Below, in pieces: positions 1 to 7,014 of a stretch of 7,993 nucleotides of DNA; the first letter of the stretch is position 1, and every line of letters starts with the position of its first letter. This DNA comes from Actinomycetes bacterium (GTDB lineage: Bacteria > Actinomycetota > Actinomycetes > Actinomycetales > Cellulomonadaceae). The notes beneath the pieces were generated by a model. That model did not search any database, had not been told where the DNA came from, and saw only the letters and a list, made by a program, of their open reading frames with translations. Both the position numbers and the translations under genes were made by a program. The stretch covers positions 1 to 7,993 of the forward strand of contig JAEYXM010000118.1 in NCBI GenBank assembly GCA_023428465.1, read 5' to 3'.

Positions 1-74
1 GGAGCACCCCGCCGGCGTCGGGCATCCCCCGATGGTGCCCCGTGCCGCCGACACGGCGCCGAGCGGGCCGTCGC

Positions 75-365
75 TCAGCGGCGGGTCGGGTCCTGCGAAG
101 GCGGGAAGACGGGGGCCGGGCCGCCGAAGAAGCACTGGCAGGGACCGTCGTAGTGGCGGAAGCCGGTGGAGGGCCGCGCGGCGCAGGGCACACCGAGCAT
201 CTCGACGGGGGCGGGGCCGTGCTGGTCCGGCACGATCTCGAGGCGGCGCCGCGGGCGGAGCCGGAGCACGACGGCGTCGGGCCGGGCGATGTGCGTGACG
301 GGGGCGTCGGGGACCGCGACGACGGGCGGCAGGTCGACCAGGCCGGCGACGGTGATCGCGCTCAT
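75..365 (-). CDS. Small uncharacterised protein, 96 aa, divergent from dnaK
   Basis: Function not recognised. The chosen ATG at 365 is preceded on the minus strand by a purine-rich GGAAGGGAGGGAGAGACC stretch, a strong Shine-Dalgarno context. A longer frame to 572 exists but would run through the dnaK control region. Coding character is good: only three of 96 codons (two GGT, one CCT) end in A or T. The protein starts MSAITVAGLVDLPPVV. Its middle (about residues 30-58) is rich in alternating hydrophobic and Arg residues, which suggests beta strands. The C-terminal part has aromatic residues and a Cys-x-Cys pair (YDGPCQCFFGG), then a Pro-rich tail. No signal peptide or membrane segment is apparent. 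It is transcribed away from dnaK, so its promoter lies in the same gap as the HAIR sites; shared regulation is possible but not shown. Confidence 0.65.
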   Translation of the reverse strand: MSAITVAGLVDLPPVVAVPDAPVTHIARPDAVVLRLRPRRRLEIVPDQHGPAPVEMLGVPCAARPSTGFRHYDGPCQCFFGGPAPVFPPSQDPTRR

Positions 366-530
366 GGTCTCTCCCTCCCTTCCGTCGGTGCCGTGGGCCG
401 CATCCTCCAGAAGAGGCGGGACCGCCGCGTGTCGTACGTTCACATTCAGGATCGACCCGCGCGCGCGCAGGTTGAGGGCGACGCGCCGGGAAGGCCTGTT
501 CTCACCCGCCGATGGCATCGAGGGCAGAGA

Positions 531-551
531 CCTGAGTCGATCCGGCTCAAC
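531..551. promoter_or_regulatory. Distal HAIR-like HspR operator upstream of dnaK
   Basis: The inverted repeat reads CCTGAGT-N7-GCTCAAC. The HAIR consensus (HspR-associated inverted repeat) is CTTGAGT-N7-ACTCAAG, so the left half matches 6 of 7 and the right half 5 of 7, with exactly the consensus 7-base spacer. Its right half-site is identical to that of the proximal repeat. hspR is encoded in the same operon, which supports an operator role; binding is inferred. Confidence 0.75.
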
Positions 552-566
552 TTTCGCGCGACCGGC

Positions 567-595
567 TTGCATCCGGCCGACTGCGGACGCAAACT
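567..595 (+). promoter_or_regulatory. Candidate dnaK promoter (-35 TTGCAT, -10 CAAACT)
   Basis: TTGCAT at 567-572 and CAAACT at 590-595 are separated by 17 bases. The -35 keeps TTG and the -10 keeps the A at position 2 and the T at position 6; both are otherwise weak. Transcription would start around 602, inside the proximal HAIR repeat, so repressor bound there would block polymerase. Weak hexamers are common in high-GC actinobacteria, so the assignment rests mainly on position relative to the operator. Confidence 0.35.
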
Positions 596-614
596 TGAGT
601 GCAGCAGGCTCAAC
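594..614. promoter_or_regulatory. Proximal HAIR-like HspR operator upstream of dnaK
   Basis: The inverted repeat reads CTTGAGT-N7-GCTCAAC. The left half matches the HAIR consensus 7 of 7, the right half 5 of 7, with the canonical 7-base spacer. It lies 43 bases before the dnaK start codon and overlaps the candidate -10 and transcription start. HspR is known from Streptomyces and mycobacteria to repress dnaK operons through such sites. No CIRCE element (the HrcA operator) was seen here. Confidence 0.85.
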
Positions 615-657
615 ACCGGCCGAGGGGCCGGACCCAGATCACACGGAAGAGGCACTC

Positions 658-2534
<1,877 letters not shown>

Positions 2535-2538
<4 letters not shown>

Positions 2539-3155
2539 CGGAGCACACGCGCGGCGCCCCGGGCGAGGAGCACGAGGTCCGGTTCACCGACAAGCGGCGG
2601 ATCGACCCGGAGACGGGCCAGGTCCGCTCGGCGGCCGACGACGTCGCGCCCCCGCACGGGGACCCGCTGACCGAGGCGTCGGGCGAGGCAGGTGCCGGCG
2701 CGGCCGTCGGCGCCGACGCCGGTGCCCTCGCCGCGGCGGAGTCGCTCGCAGCCGAGCGGCTGGACGACCTCCAGCGGCTCCAGGCCGAGTACGTCAACTA
2801 CCGCAAGCGTGTGGACCGCCTCCGGGGTGCCGCCGCGAAGCTCGCGGTGCTCGACATGGTCGAGGCCCTGATGCCCGTGCTCGACGACATCGAGCTGGCC
2901 CGCCAGTACGGTGAGCTCGAGGGCGGACCGTTCGCGTCGATCGCCGAGAAGCTCGAGGCGACGCTCGCCCGGTTCGGTTGGGAACGGTACGGGGCGGTCG
3001 GCGAGGTGTTCGACCCGACGGTCCACGAGGCGCTCATGCACGCCGAGTCGGCCGACGTCACCGAGGCCACCGTCACGACGGTGCTCCAGCCGGGCCACCG
3101 GGTCGGTGAGCGCATCGTCCGCGCGGCGCGCGTCGCGGTGACGGCGCCGGCGTAG
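2535..3155 (+). CDS. grpE: Nucleotide exchange factor GrpE
   Basis: Cytoplasmic cofactor, 206 aa, that releases ADP from DnaK as a homodimer. Residues 1-65 are a poorly conserved, acidic and Ala/Gly-rich extension, longer than in E. coli. A helical region follows (about 70-120) with the family pattern LQAEYVNYRKRVDR (82-95) and MVEALMPVLDDIELA (108-122). The C-terminal beta domain carries FDPTVHEALMH (159-169) and VLQPGHRVGERIVRAARVAV (183-202). Compared with the usual G-Y and R-P-A-R-V pattern it has Gly-His at 187-188 and R-A-A-R-V, conservative deviations. GTG 2535 overlaps the dnaK stop as GTGA, and GAGG at 2524-2527 lies 7 bases upstream, so translational coupling to dnaK is likely. It is followed by a 144-base gap with a strong hairpin before dnaJ. 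Confidence 0.97.
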
Positions 3156-3182
3156 GTCGCGTGGTGGTACACGCCGTGGTGA

Positions 3183-3225
3183 CCGGGGAGGGTTCGCGAC
3201 ACCTGTGGTCGCGAGCCCTCCCCGG
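3183..3225 (+). terminator. 18-bp hairpin between grpE and dnaJ (attenuator or processing site)
   Basis: Left arm 3183-3200 pairs with right arm 3208-3225 over 18 bp, with one G-U wobble (3193:3215) and a 7-base loop. The core is CCGGGGAGGG against CCCTCCCCGG. No T-run follows (ATCCACCCGGG), so it is not a classical intrinsic terminator, but T-poor hairpins can terminate or pause in actinobacteria. Since it falls inside the operon it could reduce dnaJ-hspR transcription relative to dnaK-grpE, or protect the 3' end of a processed dnaK-grpE message. The structure is seen in the sequence; the role is inferred. Confidence 0.6.
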
Positions 3226-3299
3226 ATCCACCCGGGTCGGCCGGGAGGTCGGCCGCAGGGGGCAGGGGGCGGGAAGATCGACGTGAGAGGGGAGGTGCG

Positions 3300-4280
3300 A
3301 TGACGGGTCAGGACTGGTTCGAGAAGGACTTCTACGCCACGCTCGGCGTGCCCAAGAACGCGGACGCCGCCGAGATCAAGAAGGCGTACCGCAAGCTCGC
3401 GCGCACCCTCCACCCCGACCACAACCCCGGCGACACCGCCGCGGAGGCACGCTTCAAGGAGGTCGGGGAGGCGTACGCCGTCCTCTCCGACCCCGAGCAG
3501 CGCAAGCAGTACGACGCCGTCCGCGCGATGGCCGGCGGTGGCGCGCGGTTCTCCGCAGGCCCGGGCGGCGCGGGCTCGGCCGCCGGGTTCGAGGACCTCT
3601 TCGGTGGCCTGTTCGGTCCCGAGGCCGGCGGCGGGCGCGTCCGGTACAGCACCGCGGGCGGCGGCGGCGGGTTCGAGGACATCCTCGGCGGCCTCTTCAG
3701 CGGAGGTGGCTTCCGCGGCGCGCGCGGCCCCCAGCGGGGGCAGGACGTCGAGGCGACGACGACGCTGCCCTTCCGGCAGGCGGTCGAGGGCTCGACCGTC
3801 ACCCTCAACGTCGAGGGGCGCCGCGTGACGGCGCGCATCCCGGCCGGCGTGCGCGACGGCCAGAAGATCCGGCTGCGCGGCAAGGGCCGGCCCGGCGACG
3901 GGGGTGGCCAGGCGGGGGACCTCGTCATCGCCGTGAAGGTCGAGCCGCACCCGGTGTTCGCGCTCGACGGCCACGACCTGCGGATCACCGTGCCGGTCAC
4001 GTTCGCCGAGGCCGCACTCGGTGCCCGCGTCGACGTGCCCGTGCTCGACGGCCGGACGGTACGTGTGAAGGTGCCGGGAGGGACTCCGTCGGGCCGCACG
4101 CTGCGCGTGAAGGGGCACGGCGTCCCGGCGCCGCAGGGCCCGGGCGACCTGCTCGTCACCGTGCAGGTCGCGGTGCCGCAGCGACTGTCCGACGAGGCGA
4201 GGGCTGCGGTCGAGGCGTTCGACGCGGCGACGTCCGACGGCGACGTCCGCGCCGACCTGCGGGCGAGGGCCGCGCAGTGA
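3300..4280 (+). CDS. dnaJ: DnaJ-family co-chaperone lacking the zinc finger (class B Hsp40)
   Basis: J-domain protein, 326 aa, that stimulates DnaK ATPase and delivers substrates. The J domain spans about residues 10-73 with the catalytic HPD at 38-40 (TLHPDHNPGD). A Gly/Phe-rich linker (about 79-147) contains two near copies of a ten-residue motif, GFEDLFGGLF (96-105) and GFEDILGGLF (124-133). Two C-terminal beta-sandwich substrate-binding domains follow (about 150-295; RIPAGVRDGQKIRLRGKG at 179-196 and KVPGGTPSGRTLRVKGHG at 257-274 mark the two repeats). The four CxxCxGxG zinc repeats of classical DnaJ are absent and the protein has no cysteine, which explains the length below the usual 370-390. 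The layout is CbpA-like, but the operon position argues that it is the main heat-shock partner here. ATG 3300 follows GGGGAGG (3289-3295) with a 4-base spacer. The end overlaps hspR by 4 bases. Confidence 0.95.
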   Translation: MTGQDWFEKDFYATLGVPKNADAAEIKKAYRKLARTLHPDHNPGDTAAEARFKEVGEAYAVLSDPEQRKQYDAVRAMAGGGARFSAGPGGAGSAAGFEDLFGGLFGPEAGGGRVRYSTAGGGGGFEDILGGLFSGGGFRGARGPQRGQDVEATTTLPFRQAVEGSTVTLNVEGRRVTARIPAGVRDGQKIRLRGKGRPGDGGGQAGDLVIAVKVEPHPVFALDGHDLRITVPVTFAEAALGARVDVPVLDGRTVRVKVPGGTPSGRTLRVKGHGVPAPQGPGDLLVTVQVAVPQRLSDEARAAVEAFDAATSDGDVRADLRARAAQ

Positions 4281-4690
4281 GCGTCTCGCCCGACACCCCG
4301 CTGTACGTCATCTCGGTGGCCGCCGAGCTCGCCGGCATGCACCCGCAGACCCTGCGGCAGTACGACCGGCTCGGGCTCGTCTCGCCGGGGCGGGCGCCGG
4401 GGCGCGGGCGCCGGTACTCCCTGCGGGACATCGCGACGCTGCGCGAGGTCCAGCGGCTCTCCCAGGATGAGGGCATCAACCTCGCCGGGATCAAGCGCAT
4501 CCTCGCCCTCGAGGCCGAGGTGGAGCGGCTGAGCCAGCAGGTCGAGGCACTGCGCACCCTCGCCGACCCCGGGCGGCGCGTGTTCGCCGCCGGGCCGCGG
4601 GGCGAGGTGGTCGCCGTCCCGCGTGGCCACCGCCCGGCCCGGGTGAGCGCGAGCGGGGCGCTCGTCGTCTGGCGGCCGCCGCGTCCCTGA
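4277..4690 (+). CDS. hspR: Heat-shock repressor HspR (MerR family)
   Basis: DNA-binding autorepressor of the dnaK operon, 137 aa. The N-terminal MerR-type winged helix-turn-helix covers about residues 9-76: LYVISVAAELAGMHPQTLRQYDRLGLVSPGR, then the wing GRGRRYSLRDIATLREVQRL and DEGINLAGIKRIL. A short coiled coil follows (about 77-96, ALEAEVERLSQQVEAL). The C-terminus RVFAAGPRGEVVAVPRG...ALVVWRPPRP is characteristic of actinobacterial HspR. It lacks the Cys-rich or long ligand-binding domain of metal- or drug-sensing MerR proteins. GTG 4277 overlaps the dnaJ stop as GTGA, with GAGGG at 4265-4269 seven bases upstream, the same arrangement as dnaK/grpE. Its expected targets are the two HAIR-like repeats before dnaK, giving negative feedback. 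HspR in other actinobacteria needs DnaK as co-repressor; this is assumed here. Confidence 0.97.
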   Translation: MSVSPDTPLYVISVAAELAGMHPQTLRQYDRLGLVSPGRAPGRGRRYSLRDIATLREVQRLSQDEGINLAGIKRILALEAEVERLSQQVEALRTLADPGRRVFAAGPRGEVVAVPRGHRPARVSASGALVVWRPPRP

Positions 4691-4740
4691 CGGTCGCCCC
4701 GGGGTCGTGGGCGGTGCGGCGGCGCACCTGCCTTCGTCGC

Positions 4741-4746
4741 TAGGGT
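4741..4746 (+). promoter_or_regulatory. Candidate -10 (TAGGGT) upstream of the 195-aa membrane protein
   Basis: TAGGGT fits the TANNNT pattern and lies 21 bases before the ATG at 4768, within CTAGGGTCG (4740-4748). A nearly identical nonamer, CTAAGGTCG, precedes the next gene. No convincing -35 is seen about 17 bases upstream, where the sequence is only G and C. Confidence 0.3.
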
Positions 4747-4767
4747 CGCGTCGACGATCGGAGACCC

Positions 4768-5355
4768 ATGACCACGCTTCCCGCCCGGTTCGAGGTCCGG
4801 ACCGACCGCGCCGCGCTCTACCGGCGCGTCAAGCGCTCGCTGCAGCTCGAGCTGTTGCTCGTGCTCCTCCTCGCCGGGGTGCTGGGCGGGTGCCTCGCGG
4901 GGGCCGTCGGCACGCTCGAGGACGCGCTGGCGCTGCAGCTCGCCGTCGGCGTCGGCATCGGCATCGGCGCGGCGATCGGGACGCTCGTGTGGATGCTCAC
5001 CGGGCCCGTGACGTGGCTGCTGCGGCGTGAGATGCCGGTCCCGATGGTCGCCGACGCCGCCGGGATCTGGATGGCCGTGCCGGGCACGGCGGCCGGCTCC
5101 GTGCGGCTGCCCTGGCAAGCGGTGAAGTCGCTGACGGCGCGTGGGCGCGGGACGGGTGTGGCCGTCGTCGTGCGGATGCGCCGGGACGTGCGGCCGGACG
5201 CCCCGGGTGTCGAGGGCCTCGGCGACTCCGTGACGGTCACGGCGGCGCGCCGCGGCATCGTGGTCAGCACCGTCGGCACGGACACGACCGCCCGGGACGC
5301 CCTGGCCGTCCTCGAGGCCTACCGGCGCGCCGCGCAGGGGGCGCCCGTCGGCTGA
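4768..5355 (+). CDS. Uncharacterised membrane protein with two helices and a possible PH-like domain
   Basis: Not recognised as a named family; 195 aa. A short basic N-terminus (RTDRAALYRRVKR) leads to two hydrophobic segments, about residues 27-48 (LELLLVLLLAGVLGGCLAGAVG) and 57-85, the second Gly-rich (VGVGIGIGAAIG). The rest (about 90-195) is soluble and probably cytoplasmic if both termini face in. Its pattern ADAAGIWMAVPG..GSVRLPWQAVKSLTA followed by strands VAVVVRMRR and DSVTVTAARRGIVVSTVG resembles bacterial PH-like domains (bPH/YcxB type); this is a pattern-level guess. ATG 4768 has CGGAGA (4759-4764) close upstream. It follows hspR by 77 bases without a clear terminator, so read-through from the heat-shock operon is possible. 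Confidence 0.85.
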   Translation: MTTLPARFEVRTDRAALYRRVKRSLQLELLLVLLLAGVLGGCLAGAVGTLEDALALQLAVGVGIGIGAAIGTLVWMLTGPVTWLLRREMPVPMVADAAGIWMAVPGTAAGSVRLPWQAVKSLTARGRGTGVAVVVRMRRDVRPDAPGVEGLGDSVTVTAARRGIVVSTVGTDTTARDALAVLEAYRRAAQGAPVG

Positions 5356-5406
5356 CACGGTGCCGACATCGGGGGTAGACGCCCTCCGCTGGGGGAGCCG
5401 CGGCCC

Positions 5407-5412
5407 TAAGGT
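5407..5412 (+). promoter_or_regulatory. Candidate -10 (TAAGGT) upstream of the 166-aa membrane protein
   Basis: TAAGGT lies 41 bases before the ATG at 5454, within CTAAGGTCG (5406-5414), which differs by one base from the nonamer before the previous gene. An alternative is CTGACA (5352-5357, 5 of 6 to TTGACA) with TAGACG (5376-5381) after an 18-base spacer; that -10 lacks the conserved final T. Confidence 0.3.
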
Positions 5413-5453
5413 CGGCTCGAACGGCCACCTCCGAGCCAGCCCCTGGGGGCACC

Positions 5454-5954
5454 ATGACCACCGACGCCGACCCGCGCACCACTGACTCCGCGGCCGCACC
5501 CGCGACCCGACGCGCGGGCGACCGCCCCACCCGTCGGCCGTCGCCGAGTGCCCGCCGGTTCGGCTACCTCGTGACGATCGCGATCAACATCGCGCTGCTC
5601 GTGGTGATCCACGTCAGCCCGGGCTGGGACGCGGCGACCTTCCTGACGGACGCCGCGGGCGACGTCGTGCCGCTCCTCACGCTCTCGATCGCCCTGACCA
5701 TCGCCGTGAACGTCGTCTGGCTGTTCAAGGACCGGCTGTGGCTGCGCGCCGCAGGAGACCTGCTGGGCGTGGTCGTCGGCGCGCTGGTGAGCCTGCGGAT
5801 CCTCAGCCTGTTCCCGTTCACGTTCCCGGACGGCTCGCTCTGGCCGACGGTGCTGCGGATGGCGCTGTGGGTCGCGATCGTCGGCGGCGCGATCGGCACG
5901 CTGGCGAACCTCGTGGCCCTGATCCGCGCCCTGCGCCACCCCGAACGCGGCTGA
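5454..5954 (+). CDS. Uncharacterised four-helix integral membrane protein
   Basis: Not recognised; 166 aa. A 36-residue hydrophilic N-terminus rich in Thr, Ala, Pro and Arg precedes four predicted membrane segments, about residues 37-54 (FGYLVTIAINIALLVVIH), 71-91 (VVPLLTLSIALTIAVNVVWLF), 100-120 (AGDLLGVVVGALVSLRILSLF) and 131-157 (PTVLRMALWVAIVGGAIGTLANLVALI). The loop between helices 3 and 4 contains FPFTFPDGSLW. The tail is short and basic (RALRHPERG). Both termini are probably cytoplasmic. No catalytic motif is visible. The start is the ATG after a weak GGGGG (5445-5449); translation keeps high GC3. It lies 98 bases after the preceding membrane-protein gene and is followed by a strong hairpin that ends the transcription unit. 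Confidence 0.85.
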   Translation: MTTDADPRTTDSAAAPATRRAGDRPTRRPSPSARRFGYLVTIAINIALLVVIHVSPGWDAATFLTDAAGDVVPLLTLSIALTIAVNVVWLFKDRLWLRAAGDLLGVVVGALVSLRILSLFPFTFPDGSLWPTVLRMALWVAIVGGAIGTLANLVALIRALRHPERG

Positions 5955-5966
5955 CCCCGGACCCAC

Positions 5967-5997
5967 CACGGGCGCGGCCTGTGCGGCCGCGCCCGTG
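5967..5997. terminator. Probable bidirectional terminator hairpin between convergent genes
   Basis: Arms 5967-5979 (CACGGGCGCGGCC) and 5985-5997 (GGCCGCGCCCGTG) pair perfectly over 13 bp with a 5-base loop. It lies 13 bases after the stop of the four-helix membrane protein and 33 bases beyond the stop of the minus-strand gene that ends at 6031. No T-run flanks it on either strand, but a GC-rich stem between convergent genes is typical of terminators in such genomes. Confidence 0.7.
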
Positions 5998-6030
5998 ACG
6001 TGGGGGGGATGCTGAGTCTGTGGTGGTGGC

Positions 6031-6798
6031 CTACCTGCGCAGGTGGCTGAGGAGGTCGACGGCGGCCTCGTGGGTCTCCGGGAGCGGCTCGATCCAGATG
6101 CGCGGGGGCGTGCGGACCAGGTCCGTGATGTGCAGCGCCTCGGCGTGCTCGTTGACCTGCTCGCGCATGCGGCGGACGGTCTCGCCGAGGTCGAAGTCGC
6201 GCGCCACGAGGACGGCGAACGCGCCGCCGCCGAGGGCGGCCATGGGGTGACCGGGCGCGAGCGCGGCGGTCAGGGCGCGGCCCATCGCGGCCGAGCGGGC
6301 CATGCGGCGCCACGGCGGCAGCTCACCGGTCGCGACGTCGACGAGCACGAGGCAGTGGGTCACGAAAGCGTGGTGCGCGTGCCGGCGGACGGCTCCGTAG
6401 GTCTCGCCCAGGCGGACGGCGAGGTACTCGAGCGTGGGCAGCCCGGACTCCGCGTCGATGCAGCCGACCTGCAGGGGGGCCGACTCGAGCGAGCTCGCCC
6501 AGCCCTCGCACAGGGAGCGGATGACGTCGAGCCCGGGGTCGCGCCCGATGAGGCGGAAGAGGACCCCGACGTCGTCCAGCGCCTCCGCGATGCCGACGCC
6601 CGCGGCGCCGCGCACCTGGCCCAGGCGGTACGCCGGGGCGGTGGCGGTGATGCCGGCTGCGACGGCCTCGGTGAGAGCGTCGATCGCGGGGTGGTACCAG
6701 TCGCCCGGGCGCAGCCACACCGACTCGATGCTCTCGGTGCGCCACTGCTCCCGGAGCGTGGTGGCCCACGCGTCGCGGGTCTGGCTGGTGGCGGTCAC
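6031..6798 (-). CDS. Degenerate GGDEF-like domain protein
   Basis: 255 aa, no signal peptide or membrane segment. Residues 1-105 form a mostly helical N-terminal region (WYHPAIDALTEAV, GIAEALDDVGVLFRLIG, LDVIRSLCEGWASSL). Residues about 112-205 follow the GGDEF fold pattern: DAESGLPTLEYLAVRLGETY matches the usual D-x-x-TGL-x-N-x-x-x-L start, CLVLVDVATGELP the first central strand, AMGRALTAAL the helix, and LGGGAFAVLVA the signature hairpin. The signature reads GGGAF (190-194) instead of GGDEF, so acidic residues needed for metal and catalysis are missing, as are the Phe-Lys/Asn-Asp motifs after the first strand. Diguanylate cyclase activity is unlikely; a sensory or scaffolding role is inferred. 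The GTG at 6798 is used because an in-frame TAG lies about 30 bases upstream; no clear Shine-Dalgarno is visible. Divergent from the sigma factor gene at 7015, which suggests a functional link. Confidence 0.85.
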   Translation of the reverse strand: MTATSQTRDAWATTLREQWRTESIESVWLRPGDWYHPAIDALTEAVAAGITATAPAYRLGQVRGAAGVGIAEALDDVGVLFRLIGRDPGLDVIRSLCEGWASSLESAPLQVGCIDAESGLPTLEYLAVRLGETYGAVRRHAHHAFVTHCLVLVDVATGELPPWRRMARSAAMGRALTAALAPGHPMAALGGGAFAVLVARDFDLGETVRRMREQVNEHAEALHITDLVRTPPRIWIEPLPETHEAAVDLLSHLRR

Positions 6799-6887
6799 GC
6801 CGGATGAGAGGGCCGGGGGCGGGGGCTATGACGCGGGTTCGGGGCCCGGAATTGCCCGACTGGTCCACCCGTGTCACCCGAATGCGG

Positions 6888-6933
6888 TGAGACTCACTCG
6901 ACTGAGGCGCTGACTGGCCTCAACAACCGTGAG
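6888..6933. repeat. Cluster of TGAG/CTCA half-sites in the divergent promoter gap
   Basis: Five half-sites fall within 46 bases: TGAG 6888-6891, CTCA 6893-6896, TGAG 6903-6906, CTCA 6919-6922 and TGAG 6930-6933. The first two form TGAG-A-CTCA. The third and fourth lie in a longer inverted repeat, TGAGGC-N8-GCCTCA (6903-6922). The cluster sits between the GGDEF-like gene and the sigma factor gene and abuts the candidate sigma promoter. It could be an operator; no regulator is identified. Confidence 0.45.
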
Positions 6934-6958
6934 AACCTTTCCGATGGAGTGATATACC
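6929..6958 (+). promoter_or_regulatory. Candidate promoter of the sigma factor gene
   Basis: GTGAGA at 6929-6934 (4 of 6 to TTGACA) is followed after 18 bases by TATACC at 6953-6958 (4 of 6 to TATAAT). GATATAC is one of the few AT-rich spots in this gap, which favours a -10 there. The start would fall near 6965, leaving a leader of about 50 bases before TTG 7015. An ECF-type promoter using GAAC (6933-6936) is an alternative, but no matching -10 stands out. Confidence 0.35.
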
Positions 6959-7014
6959 CGCGTGGGCGTCCCTGGGCACGCGGGCAGCGGCTCGGGTGCG
7001 GGGAAGGGGAGTCT

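Noticed and set aside
1..25. Possible start of another minus-strand gene (ATG at 25, MPDAGGVL)
   Set aside because: Only eight codons are visible, the G-rich stretch is too close to the ATG for a normal ribosome binding site, and nothing can be identified.
166..657. In-frame upstream extension of dnaK from ATG 166
   Set aside because: It would read through the HAIR operators and promoter region and antisense to the small minus-strand gene. The family N-terminus MARAVGIDLGTT starts at 658 after a good Shine-Dalgarno.
366..657. CIRCE element (HrcA operator) or SigH-type GGAA/GTT promoter before dnaK
   Set aside because: No TTAGCACTC inverted repeat is present. A GGAA at 489-492 has no GTT about 18 bases downstream.
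6043..6807. 254-codon plus-strand frame opposite the GGDEF-like gene
   Set aside because: The minus-strand translation shows a coherent fold pattern, while the plus-strand one is Gly/Ala/Arg-rich without motifs and crosses the divergent gene start.
6949..7014. GTG at 6949 as the start of the sigma factor
   Set aside because: It is in frame but adds MIYPRGRPWARGQRLGCGEGES, which does not resemble a sigma N-terminus, and it overlaps the candidate -10. TTG 7015 gives the expected short lead into region 2.
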